From Caulobacter sp. UNC279MFTsu5.1 (GTDB taxonomy: Bacteria; Pseudomonadota; Alphaproteobacteria; Caulobacterales; Caulobacteraceae): DNA of 46,905 bases. Positions 32,881 through 41,054 of this stretch are shown piece by piece. Location: the NCBI RefSeq assembly GCF_900114015.1, contig NZ_FORN01000046.1:1-46905 (forward strand), in the 5' to 3' direction. A program made the translations under genes and the position numbers. Position 1 is the first letter of the stretch; every line of letters begins with the position of its first letter. Under the pieces are notes generated by a model. The model saw nothing but the letters and a program-made list of their open reading frames with translations, was not told the origin of the DNA and made no database searches.

Positions 32881-34035
32881 ATGTTTGAATATTTCCCGGG
32901 CAACTACGTCTGGAACCTGTCGGTCGACATCGCGCTCGAGAGCGGCGCCCAGATCGGCGAGATCGACGAGATGTGCCGACCTCTGCGCGACGCCGCCGCG
33001 CGCGGCGAGGACGCCGGCACGGGCGAGTTCCTGAAACACTGGGTGGCCATGGCCGACAAGCTTTCGGAGCTGGCGGCCGAGGACGAAGCGCTGGGCCGAG
33101 ATTTCAGCGCGGGTCGGAAGCTTCAGCGCGCCAGCCTCTATTACATCACCGCCGAGCGCATGCAGGGTCATGGTCATCCGGGCCGCCAGGCGACCTACGC
33201 CAAGGCGCGCGAGGCCTTCGATCGGGCCATGAGCCTTGGTCGCGAGAACGCCGAGCGGATCGAGATCCCTTACGAGGGCGTCATCATCCCGGGCGTCCTG
33301 ACCCGCGCGCCAGGGGAGGGGCCTTCGCCGATCGTGATCTATGTGAACGGCCTCGATAGCTGCAAGGAGCTGCTCTATTTCAGCGGCCTGCCGCAGGCGC
33401 TGGAGAAGCGCGGCGTCTCGACCCTGTGCATCGACCAGCCGGGCTCGGGCGAGGCGTTGCGCCTGCACGGCCTGCCCGCCACCCACGAGAGCGAGCGCTG
33501 GGCGTCCAAGGTCGTCGACTGGCTGGAGGCGCGGGACGACGTGGACCCGCGCCGCATCGGCATGGCCGGCATCTCGCTGGGCGGCTACTACACGCCGCGC
33601 GCGGTGGCCTTCGAGCCGCGCCTGACGCTGGGCGCCGTCTGGGGCGCCAACCACGACTGGGCCCAAGTGCAGCAAAAGCGCCTGGCGCGCGAGGGCGAGA
33701 ACCCCGTACCGCACTACTGGGACCACGTGCGCTGGGTGTTCGGGGCCAAGGACATGGACGACTTCCTGGCCAAGTCCAAGGGCATGACCCTGGACGGCGT
33801 GGTCGAGAAGATCCGCGTCCCGTTCCTCGTCACCCACGGCGAGCGCGACCGGCAGATCGGCCTGGAATACGCCCGCCGCACCTTCGACCAGCTGGTCGCC
33901 AGCCCCAAGCGCGCGCTGAAGATCTTCACCGACCGCGAGGGCGGCGTGGAGCACGTCGGCGTCGACAACATGAGCTTCGGCCGCGACTTCATCGCCGACT
34001 GGATCGCCGAGACCTTCGGCGGGCGCGTCGACTGA
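32881..34035 (+). CDS. Alpha/beta hydrolase of the 2,6-dihydroxypseudooxynicotine hydrolase type
   Basis: 384-residue hydrolase with a large helical N-terminal cap (1-125, about LREAAARGEDAG to RAMSLGRENAERI) and the alpha/beta core. The catalytic triad is Ser232 (AGISLGGYY), Asp323 (THGERDRQIG) and His358 (GGVEHVG). The cap plus the VIYVNGLDSCKELLYF strand resemble DHPON hydrolase of the nicotine pathway, a C-C bond hydrolase, and FrsA-like esterases. Placed directly after the extradiol dioxygenase, it probably cleaves the C-C bond of the ring-opened product, the task done by unrelated-subfamily MCP hydrolases in Bph/Xyl pathways. ATG 32881 lies 11 bp after the dioxygenase stop with GGAT upstream. 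Confidence 0.88.
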   Translation: MFEYFPGNYVWNLSVDIALESGAQIGEIDEMCRPLRDAAARGEDAGTGEFLKHWVAMADKLSELAAEDEALGRDFSAGRKLQRASLYYITAERMQGHGHPGRQATYAKAREAFDRAMSLGRENAERIEIPYEGVIIPGVLTRAPGEGPSPIVIYVNGLDSCKELLYFSGLPQALEKRGVSTLCIDQPGSGEALRLHGLPATHESERWASKVVDWLEARDDVDPRRIGMAGISLGGYYTPRAVAFEPRLTLGAVWGANHDWAQVQQKRLAREGENPVPHYWDHVRWVFGAKDMDDFLAKSKGMTLDGVVEKIRVPFLVTHGERDRQIGLEYARRTFDQLVASPKRALKIFTDREGGVEHVGVDNMSFGRDFIADWIAETFGGRVD

Positions 34036-34056
34036 TCCAGAACAGAGGAAACCGCC

Positions 34057-34617
34057 ATGACCGCCCCCTTCCGCCGCGTCGTCACCGGCCATGACGCAGA
34101 CGGCGCCGCCATCATCGTCTCCGACGCCCCGCCGACCCGTGTCGAGAAGATCGGCCCCCATGGCCCGATCTTCCACGAGGTGTGGAACACCCGCGAGACG
34201 CCGGCCCGGATCGACCGCGACAGCCCCGAGCCGCGCGAGGACCGCCTGATCCTGCCCCCGCCCAAGGGCGGAACGCGCATCCGGGTGCTGGACATCCCAC
34301 CGGAGACCGCCGAACTGCGGGCGCTCGACGCCGACGCCGCGCGCGAGCACTTCGAGGCGATCGGGGCCGGCGAGGCCTCGACACACGGGAAGGAGGGGGC
34401 TCCCCACCCGTTCATGCATCGCACCGAAACGATCGACTACGGCATCGTGCTGGAAGGCGAATTGGTGCTGATCGTCGACAAGGGCGAGACCACGGTGCGG
34501 GCCGGCGACATCGTCGTCCAGCGCGGCACCAACCACGCCTGGGCCAACCGCTCGGGCAGGAACTGCCGGATCGCCTTCATCCTGATCGACGGGCAGTTCG
34601 TCGACGGCCTTAGCTGA
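34057..34617 (+). CDS. Cupin domain protein
   Basis: 186 residues: an N-terminal extension with GPHGPIFHEVW and a C-terminal single cupin barrel. Cupin motif 1 is around HRTETIDYGIVLEGE (His121, Glu133), motif 2 is GDIVVQRGTNHAW (His160). Metal ligands are thus partly present. Proteins of this type accompany aromatic and sugar-acid catabolic genes as isomerases, decarboxylase-like or sensing proteins; the specific role cannot be told. AGAGGAA sits 7 bases before the ATG. 21 bp after the hydrolase and 6 bp before the epimerase gene, clearly one operon. Confidence 0.85.
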   Translation: MTAPFRRVVTGHDADGAAIIVSDAPPTRVEKIGPHGPIFHEVWNTRETPARIDRDSPEPREDRLILPPPKGGTRIRVLDIPPETAELRALDADAAREHFEAIGAGEASTHGKEGAPHPFMHRTETIDYGIVLEGELVLIVDKGETTVRAGDIVVQRGTNHAWANRSGRNCRIAFILIDGQFVDGLS

Positions 34618-34623
34618 TCGCGC

Positions 34624-35553
34624 ATGCTGACCCTGGTCACCGGGGCGGGCGGCTTCATCGGCCGGGCGGTCGTCGAGGCGCTGGCGCGACGGCTGGGACC
34701 GGACGAGCGCTTGCGCCTGGCCGACCTGACCCCGTTCGACGCCGGCGGTCACGAACGGTCGACGGGCGATCTCGCCGACCCGGAAAGGCTGGACGCCACC
34801 CTGGCCGGCGCGGATCGGGTGATCCATCTCGCGGCCTTGCCAGGCGGCGCCTCCGAGGCCGCCCCCGCGGCCTCGCGCCGGACCAATCTGGACGCGACCC
34901 TGGCGATGATCGAGCGGCTCGCCGCGCGGGAAAGGCCGGTCCGTCTGGTCTACGCCAGCAGCATCGCCGTTCTGGGCGATGTCCTGCCGGTGGCTGGAGT
35001 CGACGACAGCACGCCGCCGAGACCGGCCATGACCTACGGGGCCCACAAGCTGATGGCCGAGACCGCCCTAGCCGACTTCACCCGGCGAGGCCGGATCGAG
35101 GGGGTGGCCCTGCGGCTTCCCGGCGTCGTCGCGCGGCCGCCCGGCCCTTCGGGACTGAAATCAGCGTTCATGAGCGCGCTGTTCCAGGCCTTGCGAGACC
35201 GACAACCCATGACCTTGCCGGTCGGTCCCGACGCCACGTTCTGGCTGATCTCGGCCGACGCGGCGGCCGACGCCCTGGTTCATGGTCTCGACCTGCCGCG
35301 CGCGCCCGACCGAGCCCTGACCCTCCCGGCCCTGCGCGTGCGGGCCGATGACCTGGTCGCCGCCGTCGCGGCGCGGTGCGGCGCGCCCGTCGACCTCGTC
35401 GCCTATGCGCCCGACCCCACCATCGAGGTCCAGTTCGGACGCCTGCCGCCGCTCGCCACCCCGCTCGCCGACGCTCTGGGCTTTCGCCACGACGGCGACC
35501 TCGAGCGCCTGGTCACCCGCGCGCTCGCGCGCCTGGAAGGAACCTCGTCATGA
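34624..35553 (+). CDS. NAD-dependent epimerase/dehydratase family protein, DenD-like
   Basis: 309-residue extended SDR. Cofactor motif TGAGGFIGRAV (6-16), acidic residue at the end of strand 2, VIHLAALPGG, Ser-rich YASSIAVLG and the catalytic YGAHK. The SAFMSALFQALRDRQPMTLPVG segment resembles D-erythronate dehydrogenase (DenD) and relatives, which oxidise a hydroxy acid at C2. In this island it could oxidise a hydroxy-acid fragment from ring cleavage (shown in two pieces in the protein: SAFMSALFQAL, RDRQPMTLPVG). ATG 34624 begins 6 bp after the cupin stop; the TGA overlaps the FAH gene's ATG. Confidence 0.87.
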   Translation: MLTLVTGAGGFIGRAVVEALARRLGPDERLRLADLTPFDAGGHERSTGDLADPERLDATLAGADRVIHLAALPGGASEAAPAASRRTNLDATLAMIERLAARERPVRLVYASSIAVLGDVLPVAGVDDSTPPRPAMTYGAHKLMAETALADFTRRGRIEGVALRLPGVVARPPGPSGLKSAFMSALFQALRDRQPMTLPVGPDATFWLISADAAADALVHGLDLPRAPDRALTLPALRVRADDLVAAVAARCGAPVDLVAYAPDPTIEVQFGRLPPLATPLADALGFRHDGDLERLVTRALARLEGTSS

Positions 35554-36530
35554 AACTGGCCACCTTGAACAACGGAACCCGTGACGGCTGGCTGGTGGTG
35601 GTGTCGCGCGACCTGACCACCGCCGTCTCGGCGGGCAAGGGTCTACCGACCCTGCAGGCGGCGTTGGAAGACTGGGGCCGGGCGTCCGAGACGCTGGGCG
35701 CCCGCTATGCTGCGCTGAACCGGGGGGAGGCGGCCGACGGCTTTCCGTTCGCCTCGAAGGAGGCTATGGCCCCGCTGCCGCGCGCCTATCAGTGGCTGGA
35801 CGCGTCGGCCTTCCCGAGCCACGGGGCCTTGATGTCCAAGGCCTTCGGCATCCCGCATCCGGAGACTGATCGCCCCTTGATGTACCAGGGCTTGTCGCAC
35901 CGCTTCCTGGCGCCACACGAGGTGGCACGCTTTCCCAGCGAGGCCGACGGGATCGACTTCGAAGGTGAGTTCGGGGTGATCGTCGACGACGTGCCGATGG
36001 GCGTGACGCCGGACGAGGCGCTGGGTCACATCAAGCTGGTCGTCCAGATCAACGACTGGTCGCTGCGGACCATCGCGCCGGTCGAGATGAAGACCGGCTT
36101 CGGCTGGATCCGGGCCAAGCCCGCCTGCTCCATGGCCCCGGTGGCCGTGACGCCTGCCGCCCTGGGTGAAGCCTGGCACGAGGGACGGGTGAACCTGCGC
36201 CTGGCCGTGGACTGGAACGGCGAGCGGTTTGGCAACGCCCACGGCGGGGCCATGGACGTCGGCTTCCACGATCTGGTCGCCCACGCCGCCTCGACCCGCG
36301 ACCTTTGCGCCGGCACGATCGTGGGGTCGGGCACGGTGGCCAACTTCGACCATGCCGCGGTGGGTTCCAGTTGCATCGCCGAGCGCCGCGGGGCCGAGAT
36401 CGTCGCTCACGGCGCGCCGCGGACCTCCTTCATGAGCTTCGGCGACCGCGTGCGCATGGAGGCGCGAGGCCTCGACGACGGACCGTTGTTCGGCGCGATC
36501 GAGCAGAGGGTCGCGCAAGCCGGCCGCTGA
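35550..36530 (+). CDS. Fumarylacetoacetate hydrolase (FAH) family protein
   Basis: 326 residues: an N-terminal domain with SH3-like start (MKLATLNNGTRDGWLVVV) and the FAH catalytic core from about 115. Metal-binding acids appear in DGIDFEGEFGVIVDD (Glu138, Glu140) and in VVQINDWSLR (Asp169); Lys190 and the TIVGSGTVANFD region complete the family pattern. Such enzymes hydrolyse or hydrate acylpyruvates, decarboxylate oxaloacetate-like acids, or hydrate 2-hydroxypentadienoates. After meta-cleavage and C-C hydrolysis, it is the natural last enzyme. ATG 35550 overlaps the epimerase stop, with GGAAGG upstream. Last gene before the LysR gene. Confidence 0.9.
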   Translation: MKLATLNNGTRDGWLVVVSRDLTTAVSAGKGLPTLQAALEDWGRASETLGARYAALNRGEAADGFPFASKEAMAPLPRAYQWLDASAFPSHGALMSKAFGIPHPETDRPLMYQGLSHRFLAPHEVARFPSEADGIDFEGEFGVIVDDVPMGVTPDEALGHIKLVVQINDWSLRTIAPVEMKTGFGWIRAKPACSMAPVAVTPAALGEAWHEGRVNLRLAVDWNGERFGNAHGGAMDVGFHDLVAHAASTRDLCAGTIVGSGTVANFDHAAVGSSCIAERRGAEIVAHGAPRTSFMSFGDRVRMEARGLDDGPLFGAIEQRVAQAGR

Positions 36531-36581
36531 GCTGGCTCGGAGCGTCAGGCCGCTTCAAGTGATTATGCTTTGACGCATAAC

Positions 36582-36600
36582 CCATCATCCTAATTGATGG
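36582..36600. promoter_or_regulatory. Palindrome upstream of the island's LysR gene
   Basis: CCATCA, seven bases, TGATGG; 28 bp before the LysR start. The left side (TAACCCATC, 36578-36586) matches the beginning of promoter copies 1 and 2 (TAATCCATC, CAACCCATC). Probably the regulator's own operator. Confidence 0.5.
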
Positions 36601-36628
36601 AGAAGATGGCGGCGGGCGGGAGGACGTC

Positions 36629-37534
36629 ATGCGTTTCAAGAACCTTGACCTGAACCTGCTGGTGCTCCTGTCGTCATTGCTGATGACGCGCAGCGTCTCG
36701 GAGAGCGGGCGGCGTCTCAATCTCAGCCAGCCCGCGGTGAGCGCGAGCCTGGCCCGCCTGCGCGACTATTTCGGCGACGCCCTGTTCGTGACCTATGGGC
36801 GGCGCATGGCCCCCACGCCGTTCGCCGTCAGTCTCGCGCCGCTGGTCGACCGAGCTATGGCCGATATCGAAGCCCTGGTGTCGGCGACGACCGCCTTCGA
36901 GCCAGAGACGTCCGAGCGCCTCTTTCGCATCGGCGCTTCCGACTACGTGTCCCTGGTCGTCGTGTCGCCCCTGCTGCGCCGGCTTCAGCGTATCGCGCCG
37001 GGTGTGCAGGTCCATACGCTCGCGCCGTCCGAGGTCATGCTGCAGGCCCTCGAGACGGGGGACCTCGATCTGATCATCACGCCGGAGGAGTTCCTGTCTT
37101 CGGACCATCCCTCGCAACTGCTGTTCGAGGAGAACCATGTCGTGGTCGGCTGGGCGGAGAATCCGGTCTTCGACCGGGGCCTCACCGAGGAGGTGTTCTT
37201 CGACAGCGGCCATATCGTGGTCGAGATCGGCAAGGAGCGGCGCAGTTCCTTCGCCGAACGCCACGTCGCCAAGTTGGGACGGCAAAGGCGGGTGGAGGTG
37301 ACGACGGCCTCGTTCGCCGTCGTGCCCTGGTTGCTGCCGGGGACACGCCGCCTGGCGGTGATGCATGAACGCCTGGCGCGACTGAGCATGGAGGTACTGC
37401 CGCTCAAGTGCGCTCCGCTTCCGTTCCCGTTTCCAGCGATGCGCCAGATGGTGCAGCTGCATCGCTCGCGAGAGGGCGATCCGGGCGTGATCTGGTTTCT
37501 CGACCAGTTGCGTCAGGTGGCAAGCGACGCTTGA
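36629..37534 (+). CDS. NodD-like LysR family regulator of the catabolic island
   Basis: 301 residues. The start RFKNLDLNLLVLLSSLLMTR with SVSESGRRLNLSQPAVSASL is the NodD/NahR/LinR-type HTH. The effector domain has FRIGASDYVSLVVVSPLL, DLDLIITPEE and a long VFFDSGHIVVEIGKERR segment. Regulators of this clade commonly need an aromatic inducer and bind bipartite sites with CATC/GATG-like half-sites. GGAGG lies 5 bases before the ATG. It follows the FAH gene in the same direction after 98 bp, with its own palindrome. It is the natural candidate for control of the receptor and monooxygenase promoters. Confidence 0.9.
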   Translation: MRFKNLDLNLLVLLSSLLMTRSVSESGRRLNLSQPAVSASLARLRDYFGDALFVTYGRRMAPTPFAVSLAPLVDRAMADIEALVSATTAFEPETSERLFRIGASDYVSLVVVSPLLRRLQRIAPGVQVHTLAPSEVMLQALETGDLDLIITPEEFLSSDHPSQLLFEENHVVVGWAENPVFDRGLTEEVFFDSGHIVVEIGKERRSSFAERHVAKLGRQRRVEVTTASFAVVPWLLPGTRRLAVMHERLARLSMEVLPLKCAPLPFPFPAMRQMVQLHRSREGDPGVIWFLDQLRQVASDA

Positions 37535-37734
37535 TCATTCGGAACCTGACTCTCTTACCGAGATCGGCGGGGCTAGCCTGTTTAGCGGCAGCCAAAATCG
37601 GCCTCATCCTAAAGGTCCGACTGGGGGCGTGGATTGCCGGTCGGCGCAGGCCTGAAGGTCATGTTTCTGGAGCGCTCCGGTTGTGGCGCGGCCTTGACGG
37701 GGGCGAGAGGGCGGGAGAGAGGCTACGGGATCCG

Positions 37735-37912
37735 CCCCTGGCGTCCTCGAACGTCGCCCAGCCGTCGCCGGCCTCGGTCAGGGAGAACTCCAGGGGGGCG
37801 CCGATGGGCGGGCGCCCACCGGCGGCGATCATCGCCTGAAGCTCTCCAGGCCGGAGACTCCCGGGCGATCTGGTCGGCCAGGTTGGTTTCAGGAACGGTC
37901 ATGGTCGGACTC
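37735..37912 (-). pseudogene. PaaI-type hotdog thioesterase, frameshifted and truncated
   Basis: A normal start (ATG 37912, GGAG upstream) opens MTVPETNLADQIARE. The family sequence then goes on in another frame: LQAMIAAGGRPPIGAPLEFS and LTEAGDGWATFE, the usual N-terminal part of PaaI-like acyl-CoA thioesterases. The catalytic half of the hotdog domain (HGG-type motif) is missing. A one- or two-base indel near 37865 and loss of the 3' half have destroyed it. It lies about 50 bp downstream of the RND pump gene, counted on the opposite end: the pump gene's left end (37962) is just to its right, on the same strand. Confidence 0.6.
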
Positions 37913-37961
37913 CAGGTCGAAGCGATGAGTTATCGAGGACGGGCTGGGACGGGGGCGCCGG

Positions 37962-40900
37962 TCAAGTCGCCAATTGTTCCGGCCTATGGGCCTTGGCGAC
38001 GTCGAGCCCAGGATCCTTGATCTTGAACCACATCGCATAGAGCGCCGGCAGGAAGACCAGAGTCAGGATGGTCCCGCCGATCGTCCCGCCGATCAGGGTG
38101 TAGGCCATCGAGGACCAGAATACCGAGAAGGTCAGCGGGATGAAGGCCAGGATGGCGGCCAGGGCGGTGAGGATCACGGGCCTGGCCCGCTGCACCGTCG
38201 CCTCGATGACGGCGTGGAACGGGTCCAAACCATCCTCCTGGTTGGTGTGGATCTGGCCGATCAGGATCAGGCTGTTGCGCATGATGATGCCGGCCAGGCC
38301 GATCAGCCCGAGGATGGCGTTGAACCCGAACGGCTGGTGGAAGATCAGCAAGGTCGGCGCGACCCCGACCAGGGCCAGGGGCGCGGTCAGCAGCACCATG
38401 AACATCGCCGACAGCGAGCGGACCTGGAAGATGATCACCACCATCATCAGGATGAACATCAGCGGGAAGATCGCGGCCAGCGCGACGTTGGCCTTGCCGG
38501 CCTCCTCGATCGAGCCGCCCATCTCGATCTTGTAGCCGGCCGGAAGGGTCGCGATGATCGGCTTTAGGTCCTTGAGAACCTGGGTGGAGACGTCTGGCGG
38601 CTGCAGCCGCTCGTCGATGTCGCCGCGCACGGTGATGGTCGTCAGCCGGTCGCGACGGCGCAGGATGGGATCTTCCATGCGCACCTCGGCCCGTCCGATC
38701 TGGTCGAGCGGGATGCGCTCGCCCGATGCGCCGACCAGGGTGAAGGCGCCGAGCCTGGCTGGGTCGAGACGATCGGCGCCGGTGGTGCGCGCCACGATCT
38801 CGACCGAGCGGATGTCCTCGCGCACCTGGGTCACCGGAACCCCGGTCAGCAGGAATTGAAGCTGCAGCGACGCATCGCTCGAGTTGAGGCCGAAGGCCCG
38901 CAGGCGGTCCTGGTCGAGCACGAAGTGGACCGTCGGGACGCGCTCGCCCCAGTCGGTGTTGACCTGGCGCAAACCGTTGTTGCGCAGCATCACCGTGCGG
39001 ACCTGCTCGGCGATCTGGCGCACACTCGCCGCGTCGGGACCCATGACCCGGAACGCCACGGGGAAGGGGGAGGGCGGACCAAACACGATCTGGGTCGCGC
39101 GGATCCTGGCGCCGGGGACCGACCCGCTGGCCGTGAACTGGCGCAGGCGACGCTTGAGCGCCTCGCGGGCCTTCTGGTCGGGGGTCAGCACCACAATCTT
39201 GGCGAAGGAGGGATCGGGCAGTTCCGGTGAGATGGCCAGGAAGAACCGCGGTGCGCCCTGGCCGATGTAGCTGGTGACGATCTTGGCTTCGGGCTGCTGA
39301 CGCAGCCAGGCCTCGACCTTCTCCACCGCCTGGCTGGTCGAGGCGATGCTCTGGCCTTCGGGCATTTGCACCTCGATCAGCACCTCGGGCCGGTCGGAGA
39401 TGGGGAAGAACTGCTTCTTGGTCCCGCCCATCATCAGCACGGCGATGACCATCGCCACGCCGACGCCGGCCGCCACCTTGAAGCGGTTGTCCACCGTCCA
39501 GGTGACCATCGCGCGCAGCCGGCGATAGCGCGGCGTGTCGTAGATCGCCGCGTGTCCGCCCTCGACCGGCTTGATCTTGGGGATCATCAGCACGCCGAGA
39601 TAGGGCGTGAAGATCACCGCCACGAACCACGAGGTGATCAGGGCGAAGGCCACGACCCAGAAGATGTTGCCGGCATATTCGCCGGCCGTCGACTTGGCGA
39701 AGCCTACCGGCATCAGGCCGATGATCGTCACCAGCGTGCCCGACAGCATGGGCGCGGCCGTGTGGCCCCAGGCATAGGTCGCCGCCGAGACGCGGTCGCG
39801 GCCTTCCTCCATTTTCACGACGATAGTCTCGATGATGATGATGGCGTCATCGACCAGCAGGCCCAGCGACAGGATCAGCGCGCCCAGCGTGATGCGGTCG
39901 AAGTCGCGGCCGGTGACCAGCATGATCACGAAGACGCCCGCCAGGGTAAGCGGAACGGCCATGGCCACCACCAGCCCGACCCGGAAGCCCAGGCTAACCA
40001 GGCTGACCACGATGACGACCGCCAGCGCCACGAAGAACTTCAGCATGAACTCGTTGTAGGCTTCGCTGATGTTCACCGACTGGTCGGTGACCTTGGCGAA
40101 GCTCATGCCTAGCGGCATTTCGGCGGAGATGGCCTTGGCTTCCTTCTCCAGGCTCTTGCCCAGCTGGAGGCCGTTGTAGCGATCCTTCATCACCACCCCG
40201 AGCTCGATGGCCGGCTCGCCGCCGTTGCGGATCAGGAAGGTGGCGGGGTCCTGGTAGCCGCGCTTGACCTCGGCGATGTCGGCCAGCTTGAGGGTGCGGC
40301 CGCCGACCACGATCGGCGTTTGGCGGATTTTCTCCAGGTCGTCGAGCGCGCCGTCCAGACGGATCTGTACCTGCGGGCCCTGGGTCTCGATCGAGCCGCC
40401 CGGCGTGACGAGGTTTTGATCATTGAGGCCGGCGAAGAGGTCCCTGGGGCTCACCCCTAGCGTTGCCAGGCGGGCCTGGGAGAACTCCACGAAGATCTTC
40501 TCGGGCTGCTCGCCGATGATCATCACCTTCTTGACGCCCGGGACGTGCAGCAGCCTCTGGCGCAAGGTCTCGGCCTGGCGCACCAACTGGCGGTGGGGTT
40601 CGCCCTTGGCCTTGAGGGCGTAGAGAGCGAAGGTGACGTCGCCGTACTCGTCGTTGATGAACGGGCCCAAGACCCCGCGCGGCAGGTTGGCCGCCTCGTC
40701 GCTCATTTTCTTGCGGGTCTGGTAGAACTGTTCGGGGACCTCTTTGGCCGGGATCTGGTCCTTGAGCGTCAGGGTGGTGAAGGCCAGGCCGGGCCGCGTG
40801 AAGGTCTCGCTTCGGTCGTACCACTTCAATTCCTGCAGGCGCTTTTCGAGCGGCTCGGCGACCTGGTCCTGCATCTCCTGGGCGGTGGCGCCGGGCCAGG

Positions 40901-41054
40901 CGCTGACGATGGTCATGACCTTGATCGAGAAGCTGGGGTCCTCTGCGCGTCCCAGCTTCATGAAGGCGAAGGCGCCGGCGAAGGTCACGGCGATGATCAG
41001 GAACAGGGTGATCGAGCGCTCGCGGACCGCCAGGGCGGAGAGATTGAAGTTCAT
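37962..41054 (-). CDS. RND-family efflux transporter, inner-membrane pump (HAE/CzcA-like)
   Basis: 1030-residue proton-driven pump with the usual RND arrangement: TM1 at LFLIIAVTFAGAFAFMKLG, a first porter/docking loop to about 330, a TM2-6 block, a second loop and a TM8-12 block. Proton-relay acids are visible in LSLGLLVDDAIIIIETI (TM4 Asp-Asp). It belongs to the 'efflux RND transporter permease subunit' group near VexF/MdtBC-like pumps rather than the metal CzcA type (RAEDPSFSIKVMTIVSAWPG is characteristic). ATG 41054 overlaps the stop of the MFP gene. With MFP and the divergent OMF it forms a tripartite exporter. Confidence 0.93.
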   Translation of the reverse strand: MNFNLSALAVRERSITLFLIIAVTFAGAFAFMKLGRAEDPSFSIKVMTIVSAWPGATAQEMQDQVAEPLEKRLQELKWYDRSETFTRPGLAFTTLTLKDQIPAKEVPEQFYQTRKKMSDEAANLPRGVLGPFINDEYGDVTFALYALKAKGEPHRQLVRQAETLRQRLLHVPGVKKVMIIGEQPEKIFVEFSQARLATLGVSPRDLFAGLNDQNLVTPGGSIETQGPQVQIRLDGALDDLEKIRQTPIVVGGRTLKLADIAEVKRGYQDPATFLIRNGGEPAIELGVVMKDRYNGLQLGKSLEKEAKAISAEMPLGMSFAKVTDQSVNISEAYNEFMLKFFVALAVVIVVSLVSLGFRVGLVVAMAVPLTLAGVFVIMLVTGRDFDRITLGALILSLGLLVDDAIIIIETIVVKMEEGRDRVSAATYAWGHTAAPMLSGTLVTIIGLMPVGFAKSTAGEYAGNIFWVVAFALITSWFVAVIFTPYLGVLMIPKIKPVEGGHAAIYDTPRYRRLRAMVTWTVDNRFKVAAGVGVAMVIAVLMMGGTKKQFFPISDRPEVLIEVQMPEGQSIASTSQAVEKVEAWLRQQPEAKIVTSYIGQGAPRFFLAISPELPDPSFAKIVVLTPDQKAREALKRRLRQFTASGSVPGARIRATQIVFGPPSPFPVAFRVMGPDAASVRQIAEQVRTVMLRNNGLRQVNTDWGERVPTVHFVLDQDRLRAFGLNSSDASLQLQFLLTGVPVTQVREDIRSVEIVARTTGADRLDPARLGAFTLVGASGERIPLDQIGRAEVRMEDPILRRRDRLTTITVRGDIDERLQPPDVSTQVLKDLKPIIATLPAGYKIEMGGSIEEAGKANVALAAIFPLMFILMMVVIIFQVRSLSAMFMVLLTAPLALVGVAPTLLIFHQPFGFNAILGLIGLAGIIMRNSLILIGQIHTNQEDGLDPFHAVIEATVQRARPVILTALAAILAFIPLTFSVFWSSMAYTLIGGTIGGTILTLVFLPALYAMWFKIKDPGLDVAKAHRPEQLAT

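Noticed and set aside
32785..35046. Minus-strand open frame of about 750 codons opposite hydrolase and cupin
   Set aside because: Same reason: mirror of third-position GC in plus-strand genes, no recognisable protein.
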